Positions 9,701 through 17,153 of a DNA stretch of 64,000 nt are shown here, piece by piece. The notes beneath the pieces were generated by a model that did no database searches, was not told the DNA's origin, and worked only from the letters and a program-made list of their open reading frames with translations. The DNA is from Spirosoma oryzicola (GTDB taxonomy: Bacteria; Bacteroidota; Bacteroidia; Cytophagales; Spirosomataceae), in the NCBI RefSeq assembly GCF_021233055.1, contig NZ_CP089538.1:4294501-4358500 (forward strand), given 5' to 3'. Every line of letters starts with the position of its first letter. Positions within the stretch are counted from its first letter, which is position 1. Position numbers and translations under genes: made by a program.

Positions 9701-10202
9701 GCTCTACACGAGGTGTTTCTACTGGTTTCGCTACCTGCGGAGCCGGAGCTTTAGCCGCCGGAGCTGGTTTCGCGTTAAGATCAATTTTGCCGATCACTTT
9801 TAGCCCTGGCAAACCGGTTGCTGCGGTTTGCGGAGCTGGTTTTGACTCGGCTGACACTGGTTTAGGAGTGTCTACCCGAGGGACGTCTGTTTTAGGGGCG
9901 TCCGCCTTCGCGTCCGAAATAGGACGACCTGCGTCATCACGACGGTACAAAATAACCTCTTCCTCCCGACGACGCGGTGGCTCGGCGACCGCAACCGACG
10001 GTTCGGACCGGCGAGCTCCGTTCAGGAGTTCCGTTGATTTATACTCCTTCGCTAACACCTCCAACTGTTCCATGTTGATTTTGGTGTTAGGATTAATTTC
10101 CACCTTAAACCCTTTGGCAGACAGACTATTCGCAACAGAGGAAAGTCCTTTGTTGAGAATTTTTGCCACTTGGCTCAGGCGCATTGACTTATCTTCTGCC
10201 AT
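6792..10202 (-). CDS. infB: Translation initiation factor IF-2
   Basis: 1136 residues, longer than the E. coli 890. It delivers fMet-tRNA to the 30S subunit and promotes 50S joining as a GTPase. The N-terminal winged-helix-like [11 protein letters not shown] segment (about 6-55) is followed by a Pro/Ala/Val-rich stretch (about 100-330), flanked by two similar motifs ([20 protein letters not shown]). An Asn/Gln/Gly/Arg-rich stretch follows (about 335-520). The IF2N domain is near 555-610 and the G domain starts with [10 protein letters not shown] near residue 644. Domains II, III and IV fill the rest. The core is intact; only the disordered N-terminal half is expanded. It is the last gene of rimP-nusA-infB, 168 bp after nusA. 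Confidence 0.97.
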   Translation of the reverse strand: MAEDKSMRLSQVAKILNKGLSSVANSLSAKGFKVEINPNTKINMEQLEVLAKEYKSTELLNGARRSEPSVAVAEPPRRREEEVILYRRDDAGRPISDAKADAPKTDVPRVDTPKPVSAESKPAPQTAATGLPGLKVIGKIDLNAKPAPAAKAPAPQVAKPVETPRVEPAQAEVAKPVPSQPVVAQPPVETPKPVQPAEVKPTVTPPVVTPAPAVAPKVETPQPAPVAQPKIEPAPVAPVQPRPEPAQPVARTEAPRVETPKPAEPVNNPVAKVEPTRQENRDTTASSQPKAAAPVPTPPVANDAEEPAAKTETIRAAGSHQLGGLKILGKIELPVNNPRQGGGGNSNADKKKRKRIRGGRDGAVGGTNQPNQGGNQPQGQGNQNRNDRGPRDGQGDRSPVNRDNNRPQGDRNQGGQRDNNRPQGDRNQAPANRSANSNNNAQPQGQGNQNRNAQSQPSSDNQNTNNRTGGGNNNNGRSGGNRDRAGGGNNSGRSGGNRREAPTQADVRKSIQQTNARMQGNSPNRGADRRRDRRADRAERDRLASEQEELEAKILKVTEFVSANDLASLMNVSINEVISVCLNLGMFVSINQRLDAEAITVIADEFGYDVQFVSAEDETEAGIDVTADEPDELQPRAPIVTIMGHVDHGKTSLLDYIRRAKVAAGEAGGITQHIGAYSVKATDDRMITFLDTPGHEAFTAMRARGAKVTDVVIIVIAADDSVMPQTREAINHAQVAGVPIVFAFSKVDKPGAEADKIRTELSAMNFLVEEWGGKYQAQEISSKSGMGVDDLLEKVLLEAELLELKANPDRRALGTVIEASLDKGRGYVSTVLVENGTLRQGDVMLVGAHYGRIRAMTNDRGERIKEAGPAQPVQILGLPGAPQAGDKFNVMETEREAREIANKREQLLREQTLRTRKHITLEEIGRRKAIGSFKELNVIVKGDVDGSVEALSDSLLQLSTEEVQVNIIHKAVGQISESDILLASASDAVIVGFQVRPSANARRLAEQEQIEIRLYSIIYDAINEVKDAMEGLLAPTTEEVVTGNIEVRDVFKISKVGTVAGCYVTDGIIKRNNKIRVIRDFIVIHTGEISALKRFKDDVNEVRSGYECGLSVRNFNDIEVGDTIEAFEIKEVKRTL

Positions 10203-10370
10203 ACGTTCGGTCTATATTCGGCAAATTTAATGGTTGTTGATATGGTATGAACAACAGTTAGGGCAATAAAAATCCCTTTTCCTGATAATGAAGAATGAAA
10301 AGTTAAAAAGTGAGGACTAACTGCGTATTATTTCAGCCTCCATATCTAACTCGGCAATCGTTTATCAGGC

Positions 10371-11615
10371 CTACTCAAATTCCTGCTTGAGGATATTTAC
10401 AATCTCCTCGACAGTGTCCTCCTCCAGATCGGTACGACGCACCAGTTCTTCTTTGCTCAGGGCAAGTACACTCTTGGCGGTATCGAGACCAACTTTACGA
10501 AGTTCATCGATCATCCACTCGTCGATTTCGTCAGAGAACTCCATCAAGTCAACGTCTTCGTCGTCTTCATGGCCTTCATTATCCCGGAAGACATCAATTT
10601 CCATGTCAACCAGTCGGCCCGCCAGTTTAATATTCTGGCCACCTTTACCGATTGCCAGCGAAACCTGATCAGGCTTCAGGAAAACAGATACGCGCTTCGT
10701 ATCGCGGTCGATTTGCATCGAACTGATCTTGGCGGGGCTCAACGCCCGGCTTATCAGCAGTTCGAGGTTTTCGGTATAGTTGATAACGTCGATATTTTCG
10801 TTACCTAGCTCGCGCACAATACCGTGTATACGCGATCCTTTCATCCCAACACAGGCACCTACGGGATCGATACGATCATCGTACGACTCAACGGCTACTT
10901 TAGCCCGTTCGCCCGGCTCCCGGACGATCTTACGAATCGAGATTAAGCCGTCATAAATTTCCGGAACTTCGACTTCAAATAACCGCTCCAGAAAAACGGG
11001 AGAAGTGCGCGACAAAATAATCTTGGGTGTACCGTTGAGCATGTCAACACGGCTTACAACCGCTTTTACGGGTTCGCCTTTGCGGTACCGGTCCTTCGAA
11101 ATCTGCTCTGTTCGAGGTAAGCTCAGCTCGTTATTTTCCGAATCAACCAGGATGATTTCGTGCTTTAGGAGTTGATACACCTCAGCCGTAACCAGATCAC
11201 CCACCTGATCCTTGTATTTCTGATAAAGGAGTTCTTTTTCCATATCCTTTATCTTCTGAATCAGCGTTTGACGAGCGGTTTGTACGACCCGACGGCCAAA
11301 ATCTTCCAGCTTCACTTCTTCGGCAACCTGTTCGCCAACCTCGAAGTCGTCCTGGATTTTGCGAGCCTCAGCGAGTGGAATTTTATCATAATCCCAAATA
11401 TCCTCTGAGTCGTCGTCCACAATTTCCCGCGTTCTCCACATTTCCAGATCACCGCTTTCGGCGTTGATGATCACGTCAAAGTTCTCATCGGTACCGTATT
11501 TTTTGCGAATCATCGTCCGGAAGACATCTTCCAGAATGGCGATCATGGTGGGGCGGTCAATGTTTTTCGACCGGGCGAAATCGGCAAACGATTCGATTAA
11601 TAATCCACTGGTCAT
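10371..11615 (-). CDS. nusA: Transcription termination/antitermination factor NusA
   Basis: 414 residues. Order: N-terminal RNA-polymerase-binding domain (about 1-125), S1 domain (about 135-200), KH1 (about 230-300, containing GACVGMKGSRIHGIVREL), KH2 (about 305-370, containing SLAIGKGGQNIKLA), and a short acidic C-terminal region with one helical repeat (MIDELRKVGLDTAKSVLALSKEEL). It is shorter than E. coli NusA (495 residues), which has two C-terminal acidic repeats. NusA binds the paused polymerase and modulates hairpin pausing and termination. It sits between rimP and infB, as in most bacteria. Confidence 0.97.
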   Translation of the reverse strand: MTSGLLIESFADFARSKNIDRPTMIAILEDVFRTMIRKKYGTDENFDVIINAESGDLEMWRTREIVDDDSEDIWDYDKIPLAEARKIQDDFEVGEQVAEEVKLEDFGRRVVQTARQTLIQKIKDMEKELLYQKYKDQVGDLVTAEVYQLLKHEIILVDSENNELSLPRTEQISKDRYRKGEPVKAVVSRVDMLNGTPKIILSRTSPVFLERLFEVEVPEIYDGLISIRKIVREPGERAKVAVESYDDRIDPVGACVGMKGSRIHGIVRELGNENIDVINYTENLELLISRALSPAKISSMQIDRDTKRVSVFLKPDQVSLAIGKGGQNIKLAGRLVDMEIDVFRDNEGHEDDEDVDLMEFSDEIDEWMIDELRKVGLDTAKSVLALSKEELVRRTDLEEDTVEEIVNILKQEFE

Positions 11616-11692
11616 GGTAGTGTTTCGTCTAGTTTCGTAAAGCGTTCATCAACGAGTGTTTGTACCTTCGTTAATGGCTAGTCCTTACGACT

Positions 11693-12205
11693 TCATTTGA
11701 ATGATATTTCTACGACAGCCTTCTTAATCTGTTCAAACGGCACTGACACGGGGCCAGAAACGGGGGTTTCAACAGTCAGATTTGCTTCTTTCTTCTTTTT
11801 GCTCTTAGGTTTCTTTTCCGGCTCAATAATCAACACAATACCCGTGTCATCTGCTGATTCCAGTTTGCCCTTATAGGTTGTACCATTGGTCAGCAAAACG
11901 GCGAGGTTTCTGCCTATATTACGAATATACTGCCGTGGAAACGTTAATGGGAAATCGACACCCGGCGAAGAAACTTCGAGTGTAAATGGAGCTTCGCCGA
12001 AGAAATTTGACTCATCCATCTGTAAACCCAGCCGACGGCTGATGTCAGCGCATTCGTCAATGGTAATCCCAGCATCGCTGTCCAGCAGAATGGTAACCTT
12101 GATTCGACCACCCTGCCGGCCAACTACCTGAACATCAACAATGTAAATTTGTCCATTGTTCAGGTAAGGCTGTAATAGTTCGGTTATTTGTGCTTTATCG
12201 TCCAT
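11693..12205 (-). CDS. rimP: Ribosome maturation factor RimP
   Basis: 170 residues. The N-terminal alpha/beta domain carries IDECADISRRLG and the family signature LEVSSPGVDFPLTFPRQYIRNIGR. The C-terminal SH3-like domain holds a lysine-rich insertion (EKKPKSKKKKEAN). RimP assists 30S subunit assembly. It is the first gene of the rimP-nusA-infB operon. A promoter (12274-12304) lies just upstream, and a perfect terminator-type hairpin (12220-12246) sits between that promoter and the start codon. Confidence 0.96.
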   Translation of the reverse strand: MDDKAQITELLQPYLNNGQIYIVDVQVVGRQGGRIKVTILLDSDAGITIDECADISRRLGLQMDESNFFGEAPFTLEVSSPGVDFPLTFPRQYIRNIGRNLAVLLTNGTTYKGKLESADDTGIVLIIEPEKKPKSKKKKEANLTVETPVSGPVSVPFEQIKKAVVEISFK

Positions 12206-12219
12206 AAGGTAGGGCTAAC

Positions 12220-12246
12220 AAAAAAGGGAGTTTGACTCCCTTTTTT
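12220..12246 (-). terminator. Perfect intrinsic-terminator hairpin in the rimP-nusA-infB leader
   Basis: AAAAAAGGGAG (12220-12230) and CTCCCTTTTTT (12236-12246) form a perfect 11-bp palindrome with a 5-nt loop. It begins about 20 nt after the predicted transcription start and ends 15 nt before the rimP ATG. Because it lies between promoter and gene, it should reduce read-through unless regulated. It could also be a protective 5' stem. Confidence 0.7.
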
Positions 12247-12273
12247 CACTAACGCCATACGGTAATTATGGGG

Positions 12274-12304
12274 CAAATATACAGTATGTTTTGCGGTTTT
12301 GCAA
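12274..12304 (-). promoter_or_regulatory. Bacteroidota housekeeping promoter for rimP-nusA-infB
   Basis: On the minus strand: TTG (12304-12302), exactly 20 nt, then TATATTTG (12281-12274). The predicted start is near 12267. Confidence 0.7.
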
Positions 12305-12391
12305 CTCCCTCGTCGGCGTCACATAGCGTGTTTGTCTGGCTAATGCCCTAATTTTAGCCCGAAAACGAATTTTGGGCTGCTCAACAACGCT

Positions 12392-13522
12392 ATGTCGGTA
12401 CGTTTCCAACTTGGTCGACTCGTTACATTTTTTTTTCGATCTTTATTCTGGTCACTCAATTTACTACTTGCTTTATATACCCTGTTAAGCTACTGGCTTT
12501 TACACTCGCTGCCTACAGAACACTGGACAGCCAGTATGGTCATGATTTCAATACCTGTAGCCTGGCTTCTCAACGGTATATGCATTATACTTTGGCTTAC
12601 CTGGCGTCCCTGGCGGAGTTGGCTATCGGGTTTGGTGCTTATTATCGGGGTGTTGTTATTTGGCCAGCGAACCTTTGTCTGGAATTCGCCGGGAGTGTTG
12701 ACCAACAACTATATCCCGCTAAAAGTATTTAGTTATAATGTCCAGTCGTTTGGACTGGATACTGAATGGGAGCGGATCGGCAGATCGCCTAGGGTACGAC
12801 GAATAATTGATTACACCGTGAGGTATGATGCTCCGGTTAAGTGTTTTCAGGAGTTTTTTTCGTCAACAACAACACCCGACTACGACGCCGTTCGGAGATT
12901 ACGCGAAGCTGGTTATAGCTATTCTGCTTTTCTGCATCCCGAGATGACCAACGTTCCCAACGGATCGGTTGGCGTAGCTATTTTTTCTATTTACCCAATC
13001 ATTCACTCGGGACGGGAAATATTCAGCAGAGGGAACGGCTTGGTCTGGGCCAATATAAAAGTGGGGAATGATACCGTACGCGTCATCAACGTTCACCTGC
13101 AATCAATGGGCATCCGGGTTGGGAAAGTGCTTCGTCAGGAAAAACTGACCGGTGTCAAACACGAAACGCACGGTGTTCTCAGTGCCCTCCGCTATGGTTT
13201 CATCGAGCGACGTAAACAGGTGCAACAGGTTGAACGACACATCCGGGAAAGCGAATTTCCGGTGATCGTCACGGGCGATCATAACGACACTCCTTACAGT
13301 GTCGTCTATGAGCGCATGCGTCGCATACTTCCGAATAGTTACGAAGATGCCGGTCGTGGTTTTGGCTTCAGTTATAATAAACTACCAGGCTTTATCCGCA
13401 TCGACCACCAGTTCCACGACCCACAGATTTCTTTGCTAAACTTTGAAACAATTAACTACGTCAGCTATTCAGATCATTATCCAATCGCAGGTACGTATTT
13501 AATCAACAAAGCGACGAAGTAA
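12392..13522 (+). CDS. Membrane-anchored endonuclease/exonuclease/phosphatase (EEP) family protein
   Basis: 376 residues. Three hydrophobic helices (about 10-35, 47-68, 75-92) precede an EEP domain. That domain has SYNVQSFG, CFQEFF (catalytic Glu), VINVHLQS, VTGDHNDTPYS, RIDHQF and a final YSDHYPI with the catalytic His. These are the metal-binding and catalytic blocks of the DNase I/sphingomyelinase/inositol phosphatase fold. The domain is likely on the outer face of the inner membrane. Substrate unknown. The GDHND block replaces the common GDFN motif but keeps the Asp and Asn. Confidence 0.85.
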   Translation: MSVRFQLGRLVTFFFRSLFWSLNLLLALYTLLSYWLLHSLPTEHWTASMVMISIPVAWLLNGICIILWLTWRPWRSWLSGLVLIIGVLLFGQRTFVWNSPGVLTNNYIPLKVFSYNVQSFGLDTEWERIGRSPRVRRIIDYTVRYDAPVKCFQEFFSSTTTPDYDAVRRLREAGYSYSAFLHPEMTNVPNGSVGVAIFSIYPIIHSGREIFSRGNGLVWANIKVGNDTVRVINVHLQSMGIRVGKVLRQEKLTGVKHETHGVLSALRYGFIERRKQVQQVERHIRESEFPVIVTGDHNDTPYSVVYERMRRILPNSYEDAGRGFGFSYNKLPGFIRIDHQFHDPQISLLNFETINYVSYSDHYPIAGTYLINKATK

Positions 13523-13545
13523 TCCACCAGATGCTTCCGTGGATT
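13521..13545. terminator. Short inverted repeat between convergent EEP gene and moaE
   Basis: AATCCAC (13521-13527) and GTGGATT (13539-13545), overlapping both stop codons. It may act as a weak bidirectional terminator; the flanks are not very T-rich. Confidence 0.5.
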
Positions 13546-13955
13546 TAGGGGTGCGCGTTGACCCAGACTTCACCATCCGTAAAAACCTCTTTTTTCCAAA
13601 TCGGCACGGTTTGTTTGATCGTGTCGATCATGAACCGACATGCGTCGAAAGCATCCGCACGGTGCGCAGTTGCGACCCCGATGAAGATAGCTGTTTCGCC
13701 AATGGCTAATACGCCTTTTCGATGAATGATTGTATAGCGCAGGATAGGCCAGCGACGATGCGCTTCATCCGCGATTTTCTGCATTTCGCTGATCGCCATA
13801 CGATCATAAGCTTCGTATTCCAGCCGGTCGACCGGGCGTTCCTGTGTGTTGTCACGGACAACGCCTAGAAATAAGTCAAGTGCTCCCGCCTGATCGGATT
13901 GCAGATACGTAAGAGCCGAAGCAACATCAATGGGATCGCTAGTTAGAGAAATCAT
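13545..13955 (-). CDS. moaE: Molybdopterin synthase catalytic subunit MoaE
   Basis: 136 residues, near the usual 150. Landmarks are GALDLFLGVVRD, LEYEAYDRMA, a RYTIIHRKGVLAIGE segment, ATAHRADAFDACRFMIDTIKQTVPIWKKE with the active-site lysines, and a W-x-N terminus. MoaE and MoaD convert cyclic pyranopterin monophosphate into molybdopterin by sulphur transfer. moaD lies directly upstream with a 55-bp gap. The other moa genes are not in the window. Confidence 0.95.
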   Translation of the reverse strand: MISLTSDPIDVASALTYLQSDQAGALDLFLGVVRDNTQERPVDRLEYEAYDRMAISEMQKIADEAHRRWPILRYTIIHRKGVLAIGETAIFIGVATAHRADAFDACRFMIDTIKQTVPIWKKEVFTDGEVWVNAHP

Positions 13956-14010
13956 GGTACAAGAAAAATTACCAGTAGAAGAAAAGTGGGCTACAGTAAC
14001 CGGATTACAA

Positions 14011-14259
14011 CTAACCTCCGCTAACGGGCGGAATCAGCGCAATCTCGTCTTTGCTGGTAAGCACTTGATCTACTTCCGCATACTCGCCATTGACAGCAAC
14101 CAACAAGGACCGAATGCCAGACAATTTGGGGTATTCCTGATAGAGTTGATCAAGCAGGTCACTCACGCGGGCGCCTTCACTAATCGGCACAGACACAGCT
14201 GATTGACCGGTCAGGTCACGAGTAATACCAAACAGAAGTACCGAAACTGGGGTGTTCAT
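14011..14259 (-). CDS. moaD: Molybdopterin synthase sulphur carrier subunit MoaD
   Basis: 82 residues with a beta-grasp fold pattern (VSVLLFGITRDLTG; LVAVNGEY) and the essential C-terminal PPVSGG, whose last Gly becomes a thiocarboxylate. The ATG at 14259 is preferred: the upstream in-frame start would add 11 residues (MLTILYNLFYL) absent from the family. It is the first gene of moaD-moaE. A GCAACGTT inverted repeat lies 30 bp upstream. Confidence 0.93.
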   Translation of the reverse strand: MNTPVSVLLFGITRDLTGQSAVSVPISEGARVSDLLDQLYQEYPKLSGIRSLLVAVNGEYAEVDQVLTSKDEIALIPPVSGG

Positions 14260-14288
14260 CAAGTAAAATAAATTATATAGGATGGTAA

Positions 14289-14312
14289 GCAACGTTGTGG
14301 TGATAACGTTGC
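14289..14312. promoter_or_regulatory. Inverted repeat upstream of moaD (candidate operator)
   Basis: GCAACGTT (14289-14296), 8 nt, AACGTTGC (14305-14312). It is a perfect 8-bp dyad with half sites one and a half turns apart, just upstream of moaD. It has no adjacent T-tract, so it is not a terminator. The binding factor is unknown. Confidence 0.4.
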
Positions 14313-14346
14313 GAGGGCAAAATGAAGTTTCTCAGTTGACCAATAA

Positions 14347-14384
14347 AAAACGGTACCATTACTTTATAGTAACGGTACCGTTTT
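14347..14384. terminator. Strong hairpin downstream of the small exported protein gene
   Basis: Outer arms AAAACGGTACC (14347-14357) and GGTACCGTTTT (14374-14384), with an inner TTACT/AGTAA stem (14359-14363/14368-14372). A and T runs flank both sides. Confidence 0.85.
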
Positions 14385-14409
14385 ACTCTCAAAAAACGAC
14401 AAAGATTCG

Positions 14410-14691
14410 TTATTTCGAGTTATCCATTTTGCGTTCGGCTTTTTTCATTTTCCGATCCGCTTTGTTAAGTGCTTTGTTTGTACCGTCTTTTACATCTTCA
14501 GCCGTATTTTTAGCGGCATTCGATACCTTCCGGCCAGCTTTTTTGGTCTCACGACCTGCTTTATCAGCCGCAGCATCAACTGTCTGACCTGCTTGACGAG
14601 CCGTTTCTTTTGCGTTTTGTTTTGTGTCCTGAGCTGAAGCAACGGTGATCGTGAACATCAGTGAAGCAGCCAGCAGCATTAATTTTTTCAT
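14410..14691 (-). CDS. Small exported Lys/Ala-rich protein of unknown function
   Basis: 93 residues: a signal peptide (about 1-20, ending ASAQ) then a charged, Ala/Lys/Asp-rich stretch with repeated A-x-K-A-G-R-E/K patterns. The mature part predicts as helical and lacks hydrophobic or catalytic motifs. It resembles LEA-like or apolipophorin-like stress proteins in composition only. It ends at the strong hairpin 14347-14384. It may belong to an envelope-stress set with the nearby ECF sigma factor, but no sigma-type promoter like those at 16437-16515 was found upstream. Confidence 0.75.
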   Translation of the reverse strand: MKKLMLLAASLMFTITVASAQDTKQNAKETARQAGQTVDAAADKAGRETKKAGRKVSNAAKNTAEDVKDGTNKALNKADRKMKKAERKMDNSK

Positions 14692-14757
14692 AGTAGTTGA
14701 GTGTTTGTGAACTTACCTCTATAAAACTATCAATACCGTAAATTGTTCGAGAAGCTG

Positions 14758-15789
14758 CTACTCTTTATGCTTAAAGACTTTCACCTGATACACGTACGCT
14801 TGCATCCGTTTGATCTGTAATTTACGGGGTAAGCGAGCAAGGGTATTTTTATGGTTCAGCCGTATGGGTAACCCTTTTAGGGAATCGCCCGGAATATTAT
14901 TCAGCGCTTTGAGCAGGTAGTTTGTTTTGACAGCGAAGCTTACCCCTTCCGACGTTGTCTGCTTGCCACTGATTATGCCAATCACGTTCCCTTTTTCGTC
15001 TAACAGCGGTCCACCTGAGTTACCGGGATTGACGCCAATAGCGACCTGATAAGCCGTTGTATCGCCCCTGTATCCAGTACCGGAGCTAAGGTAGCCCTCG
15101 CCATAAACGATTTCTTCACGCGGATAGCCTAGGGTAAAGACACGTTCACCCAGATCGCTCTGGCTGTTCTCGAAGCTATACGGTAACGACGGTAAAGCGC
15201 GAAACGCACTGTCGTCACAGAGTTGTAGAAAAGCCAGATCGTACGTCTGGTCGGCGTGAACAACCCGCGCTTTGTACACTTCACCGGCAGGACTCTGCAC
15301 GTACACCGAATCAGCTCCCCGAACAATGTGATTGTTGGTAACCATATAACCATCGGCTGTCAGCATAAATCCAGAACCGGACACCTGGGCCGGATTGACA
15401 AACAACGCCCGGCCTCTGCCGTTAAGATCATTCATCAATTTGCGTTGAGATGATTTGACGGCCTGAATTTCTTTACTGAGCAAACTGTATTGCTGTTCCT
15501 GTTGCTGATGGCTCTGCCGATACGAATGATACAGAAAGATAGATCCGAACGTGGTAATGGCGGCTACGGTAGCGGCAACTGCCAGTGTCGTACGGTAGGT
15601 GCGCCACAACGAACGAACCTGGCCCGATGGCTCTTGCTCCATGCTGTACGTACTTACCTCTTCCCGCACAGCATCCATATCCAGACTCGAATGAATGGCG
15701 GCTAGTTTCTGCCGAAGTCGGTTCCGTTCGCCATAAGCGTGTAAGGCTGCTTCGATATCTCTTTCCTCATTAGTTTCCATTGTTGTCAT
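14758..15789 (-). CDS. Membrane-anchored trypsin-like (S1C/DegP-type) serine protease, ECF partner
   Basis: 343 residues. A cytosolic N-terminal part (1-65), helical and charged, is followed by one membrane segment (about 68-88), a Gln-rich coiled coil (about 92-123) and a trypsin-like domain. The catalytic triad is H154 (TNNHIV), D184 (YDLAFL) and S258 (NPGNSGGP). There is no PDZ domain. The topology puts the protease in the periplasm and the N-terminal part in the cytoplasm. It follows the ECF sigma gene by 40 bp. By analogy, the cytosolic part could hold the sigma factor, making the protein a combined anti-sigma and protease; this is inference. It could instead be only a stress protease in the sigma operon. 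Confidence 0.88.
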   Translation of the reverse strand: MTTMETNEERDIEAALHAYGERNRLRQKLAAIHSSLDMDAVREEVSTYSMEQEPSGQVRSLWRTYRTTLAVAATVAAITTFGSIFLYHSYRQSHQQQEQQYSLLSKEIQAVKSSQRKLMNDLNGRGRALFVNPAQVSGSGFMLTADGYMVTNNHIVRGADSVYVQSPAGEVYKARVVHADQTYDLAFLQLCDDSAFRALPSLPYSFENSQSDLGERVFTLGYPREEIVYGEGYLSSGTGYRGDTTAYQVAIGVNPGNSGGPLLDEKGNVIGIISGKQTTSEGVSFAVKTNYLLKALNNIPGDSLKGLPIRLNHKNTLARLPRKLQIKRMQAYVYQVKVFKHKE

Positions 15790-15829
15790 CGTTCGTTAAG
15801 TACACAGATACCAGGGTACGGAATACTCC

Positions 15830-16420
15830 TCAATTTTGTTTGTACTCTGAAAAAAACAATCGCTTCAGCCGCATCAGGCATTTGTACTTCTGCGTCTTTG
15901 CGTTGTCCGCGTTGGTGTAGCCAAACTTATCCGTTATTGCCTGCATACTCAGATGCCGGATATAAAAATCTTCCAGCAGTGTGCGGCAGGGCTCACCAAG
16001 CTTTTCGAGCGAATCGGCCATTAAATCAAACTGTCGATCCCGCTCTTCATGCTCATTTAAATCACTGTCAATCTGCTGCCCCGCATCGTCATCGACGGCG
16101 GGCGTTTCTACGTCGCGAACCAAAAACCGATTGCGCTGCGTCAACTGCTTTAGCCAAAGACGACGGCCAACAGAATACAGGTACGTTTTCAACTGACAAT
16201 GCAGCTCTAATGAGCCGCTTTGCACTTTCTCGTATAAAACAACGATGGCCTCCTGGTAAATATCTTTAGCATCGTCTTCGCTCCCGCTATTGCTTGTAAC
16301 CAGGTGCAGCACCATTGGAAAATACCGTCGGTACAGTTGGTTAAGCACGTCATCGGAACCCGTAGCCAAGCCCGCCAGCAATTCATCGTCGGTTAATACG
16401 GGCCGCCTACTTTCCTTCAT
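15830..16420 (-). CDS. ECF-type RNA polymerase sigma factor
   Basis: 196 residues. Region 2 (about 20-90) contains LNQLYRRYFPMVLHLV and the DAKDIYQEAIVVLYEKV core-binding and -10 recognition helix. A linker of about 45 residues rich in Asp/Glu separates it from region 4 (about 130-190), with LEKLGEPCRTLLEDFYIRHLSMQAITDKFGY as the -35-binding helix-turn-helix. It has the size and form of Bacteroidota ECF factors. The start is preceded by a candidate promoter (16437-16467) identical in key bases to the one facing the divergent lipoprotein gene. This suggests autoregulation. It forms an operon with the protease downstream. Confidence 0.93.
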   Translation of the reverse strand: MKESRRPVLTDDELLAGLATGSDDVLNQLYRRYFPMVLHLVTSNSGSEDDAKDIYQEAIVVLYEKVQSGSLELHCQLKTYLYSVGRRLWLKQLTQRNRFLVRDVETPAVDDDAGQQIDSDLNEHEERDRQFDLMADSLEKLGEPCRTLLEDFYIRHLSMQAITDKFGYTNADNAKTQKYKCLMRLKRLFFSEYKQN

Positions 16421-16436
16421 CGCCTTGGCTCATTAC

Positions 16437-16467
16437 TTAATACAAAATCAATTTAAACGTAACCCAA
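16437..16467 (-). promoter_or_regulatory. Candidate ECF-dependent promoter of the sigma gene
   Basis: On the minus strand: TTGGGTTAC (16467-16459), 15 nt, GTATTAA (16443-16437). The sigma start codon follows 16 nt later. The same two elements with the same spacing occur on the plus strand at 16485-16515. Confidence 0.6.
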
Positions 16468-16484
16468 AAAAAAGTTAAAAAAAG

Positions 16485-16515
16485 TTGGGTTACCTTTTTC
16501 CCTATCGAGTATTAA
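16485..16515 (+). promoter_or_regulatory. Candidate ECF-dependent promoter of the small lipoprotein gene
   Basis: TTGGGTTAC (16485-16493), 15 nt, GTATTAA (16509-16515). It mirrors the element at 16437-16467. The two -35 boxes form a 9-bp inverted repeat with a 17-bp A-rich spacer. Confidence 0.6.
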
Positions 16516-16564
16516 CGTCGACATTGGTTTATTAATCACCCGTAAACAAAAACGCCCCAAAACT

Positions 16565-16768
16565 ATGAAAGCAATTACGAAATCTGCCTTCTTTTTCATG
16601 GCTATGATCGCCCTTGCAACCTCTTGCAGCTCGAAAAAGACTGAAACTGAAACGACTTCGACCGATTCTACGTCAACCATGATGTCTGATTCATCGTCTA
16701 CGATGGCTACAGATTCTTCGATGGCTGGTGATTCGGCTTCGACGATGTCATCTGATAGCGCGAAGTAA
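16565..16768 (+). CDS. Small Ser/Thr/Asp-rich lipoprotein
   Basis: 67 residues with a lipoprotein signal (MKAITKS, hydrophobic stretch, ATSC lipobox with Cys21). The mature 46 residues are nearly all Ser, Thr, Asp, Met and Ala in short imperfect repeats such as TDSS, SDSS and GDSA. It is probably an unstructured surface or periplasmic lipoprotein. It is transcribed away from the ECF sigma gene from a matching promoter and is therefore a candidate target of that sigma factor. It ends in a strong terminator. Confidence 0.82.
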   Translation: MKAITKSAFFFMAMIALATSCSSKKTETETTSTDSTSTMMSDSSSTMATDSSMAGDSASTMSSDSAK

Positions 16769-16823
16769 TTTTTGCTAAGGCACAACTGCCGGTACTAAAT
16801 ACCGACAACGCTATAAACGTATG

Positions 16824-16857
16824 GAAGCCCCTCGACTATCGAGGGGCTTCTTTTTTT
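16824..16857 (+). terminator. Intrinsic terminator of the small lipoprotein gene
   Basis: A perfect 11-bp stem GAAGCCCCTCG (16824-16834) with CGAGGGGCTTC (16840-16850), then seven T. Confidence 0.95.
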
Positions 16858-16897
16858 ATCTGAATACAAATAGAATAAAAAAGCGGTTCATTAAAAG

Positions 16898-16945
16898 CCT
16901 TTCACGGCTTCATTAGCAAACGAATCCGTGAAAGGTGTATTTTTT
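16898..16945 (+). terminator. Second hairpin with T-run in the 16769-17153 gap
   Basis: CCTTTCACGG (16898-16907) pairs with CCGTGAAAGG (16926-16935) over an 18-nt loop, followed by TGTATTTTTTT. No gene precedes it after the terminator at 16857. It could end a short RNA or be a back-up terminator. Confidence 0.5.
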
Positions 16946-17053
16946 TATGCAGCGTAGCACATCTGAGTAGCCCGTTTCGACAATCGATCAGTCGGCCCCA
17001 GAAATAAGCAGCGGCAACAAATCTAAAATCTAACGATTTTAGGCTTAACGAAT

Positions 17054-17093
17054 AAGTCCACTCAATGCGCGATATACTGCATTGAGTGGACTT
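17054..17093. terminator. Fifteen-bp hairpin facing the small hydrophilic protein gene
   Basis: Arms 17054-17068 and 17079-17093 pair perfectly (AAGTCCACTCAATGC with its complement). A T-rich tract follows on the plus side. It lies 60 bp past the end of the minus-strand gene at 17154 and likely stops transcription in this convergent gap. Apart from this hairpin and the one at 16898, I see nothing in 16858-17153. Confidence 0.7.
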
Positions 17094-17153
17094 GTATTTT
17101 TGGCATCGTCATTGACTTGCCCCTACCTATTACACGAAAACAACTTTACTGAG

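Noticed and set aside
16453..16785. 110-codon minus-strand frame over the small lipoprotein gene
   Set aside because: It is the complement of the Ser/Thr/Asp-rich repeats and covers both ECF-type promoters; the plus-strand lipoprotein has a clear lipobox and terminator.
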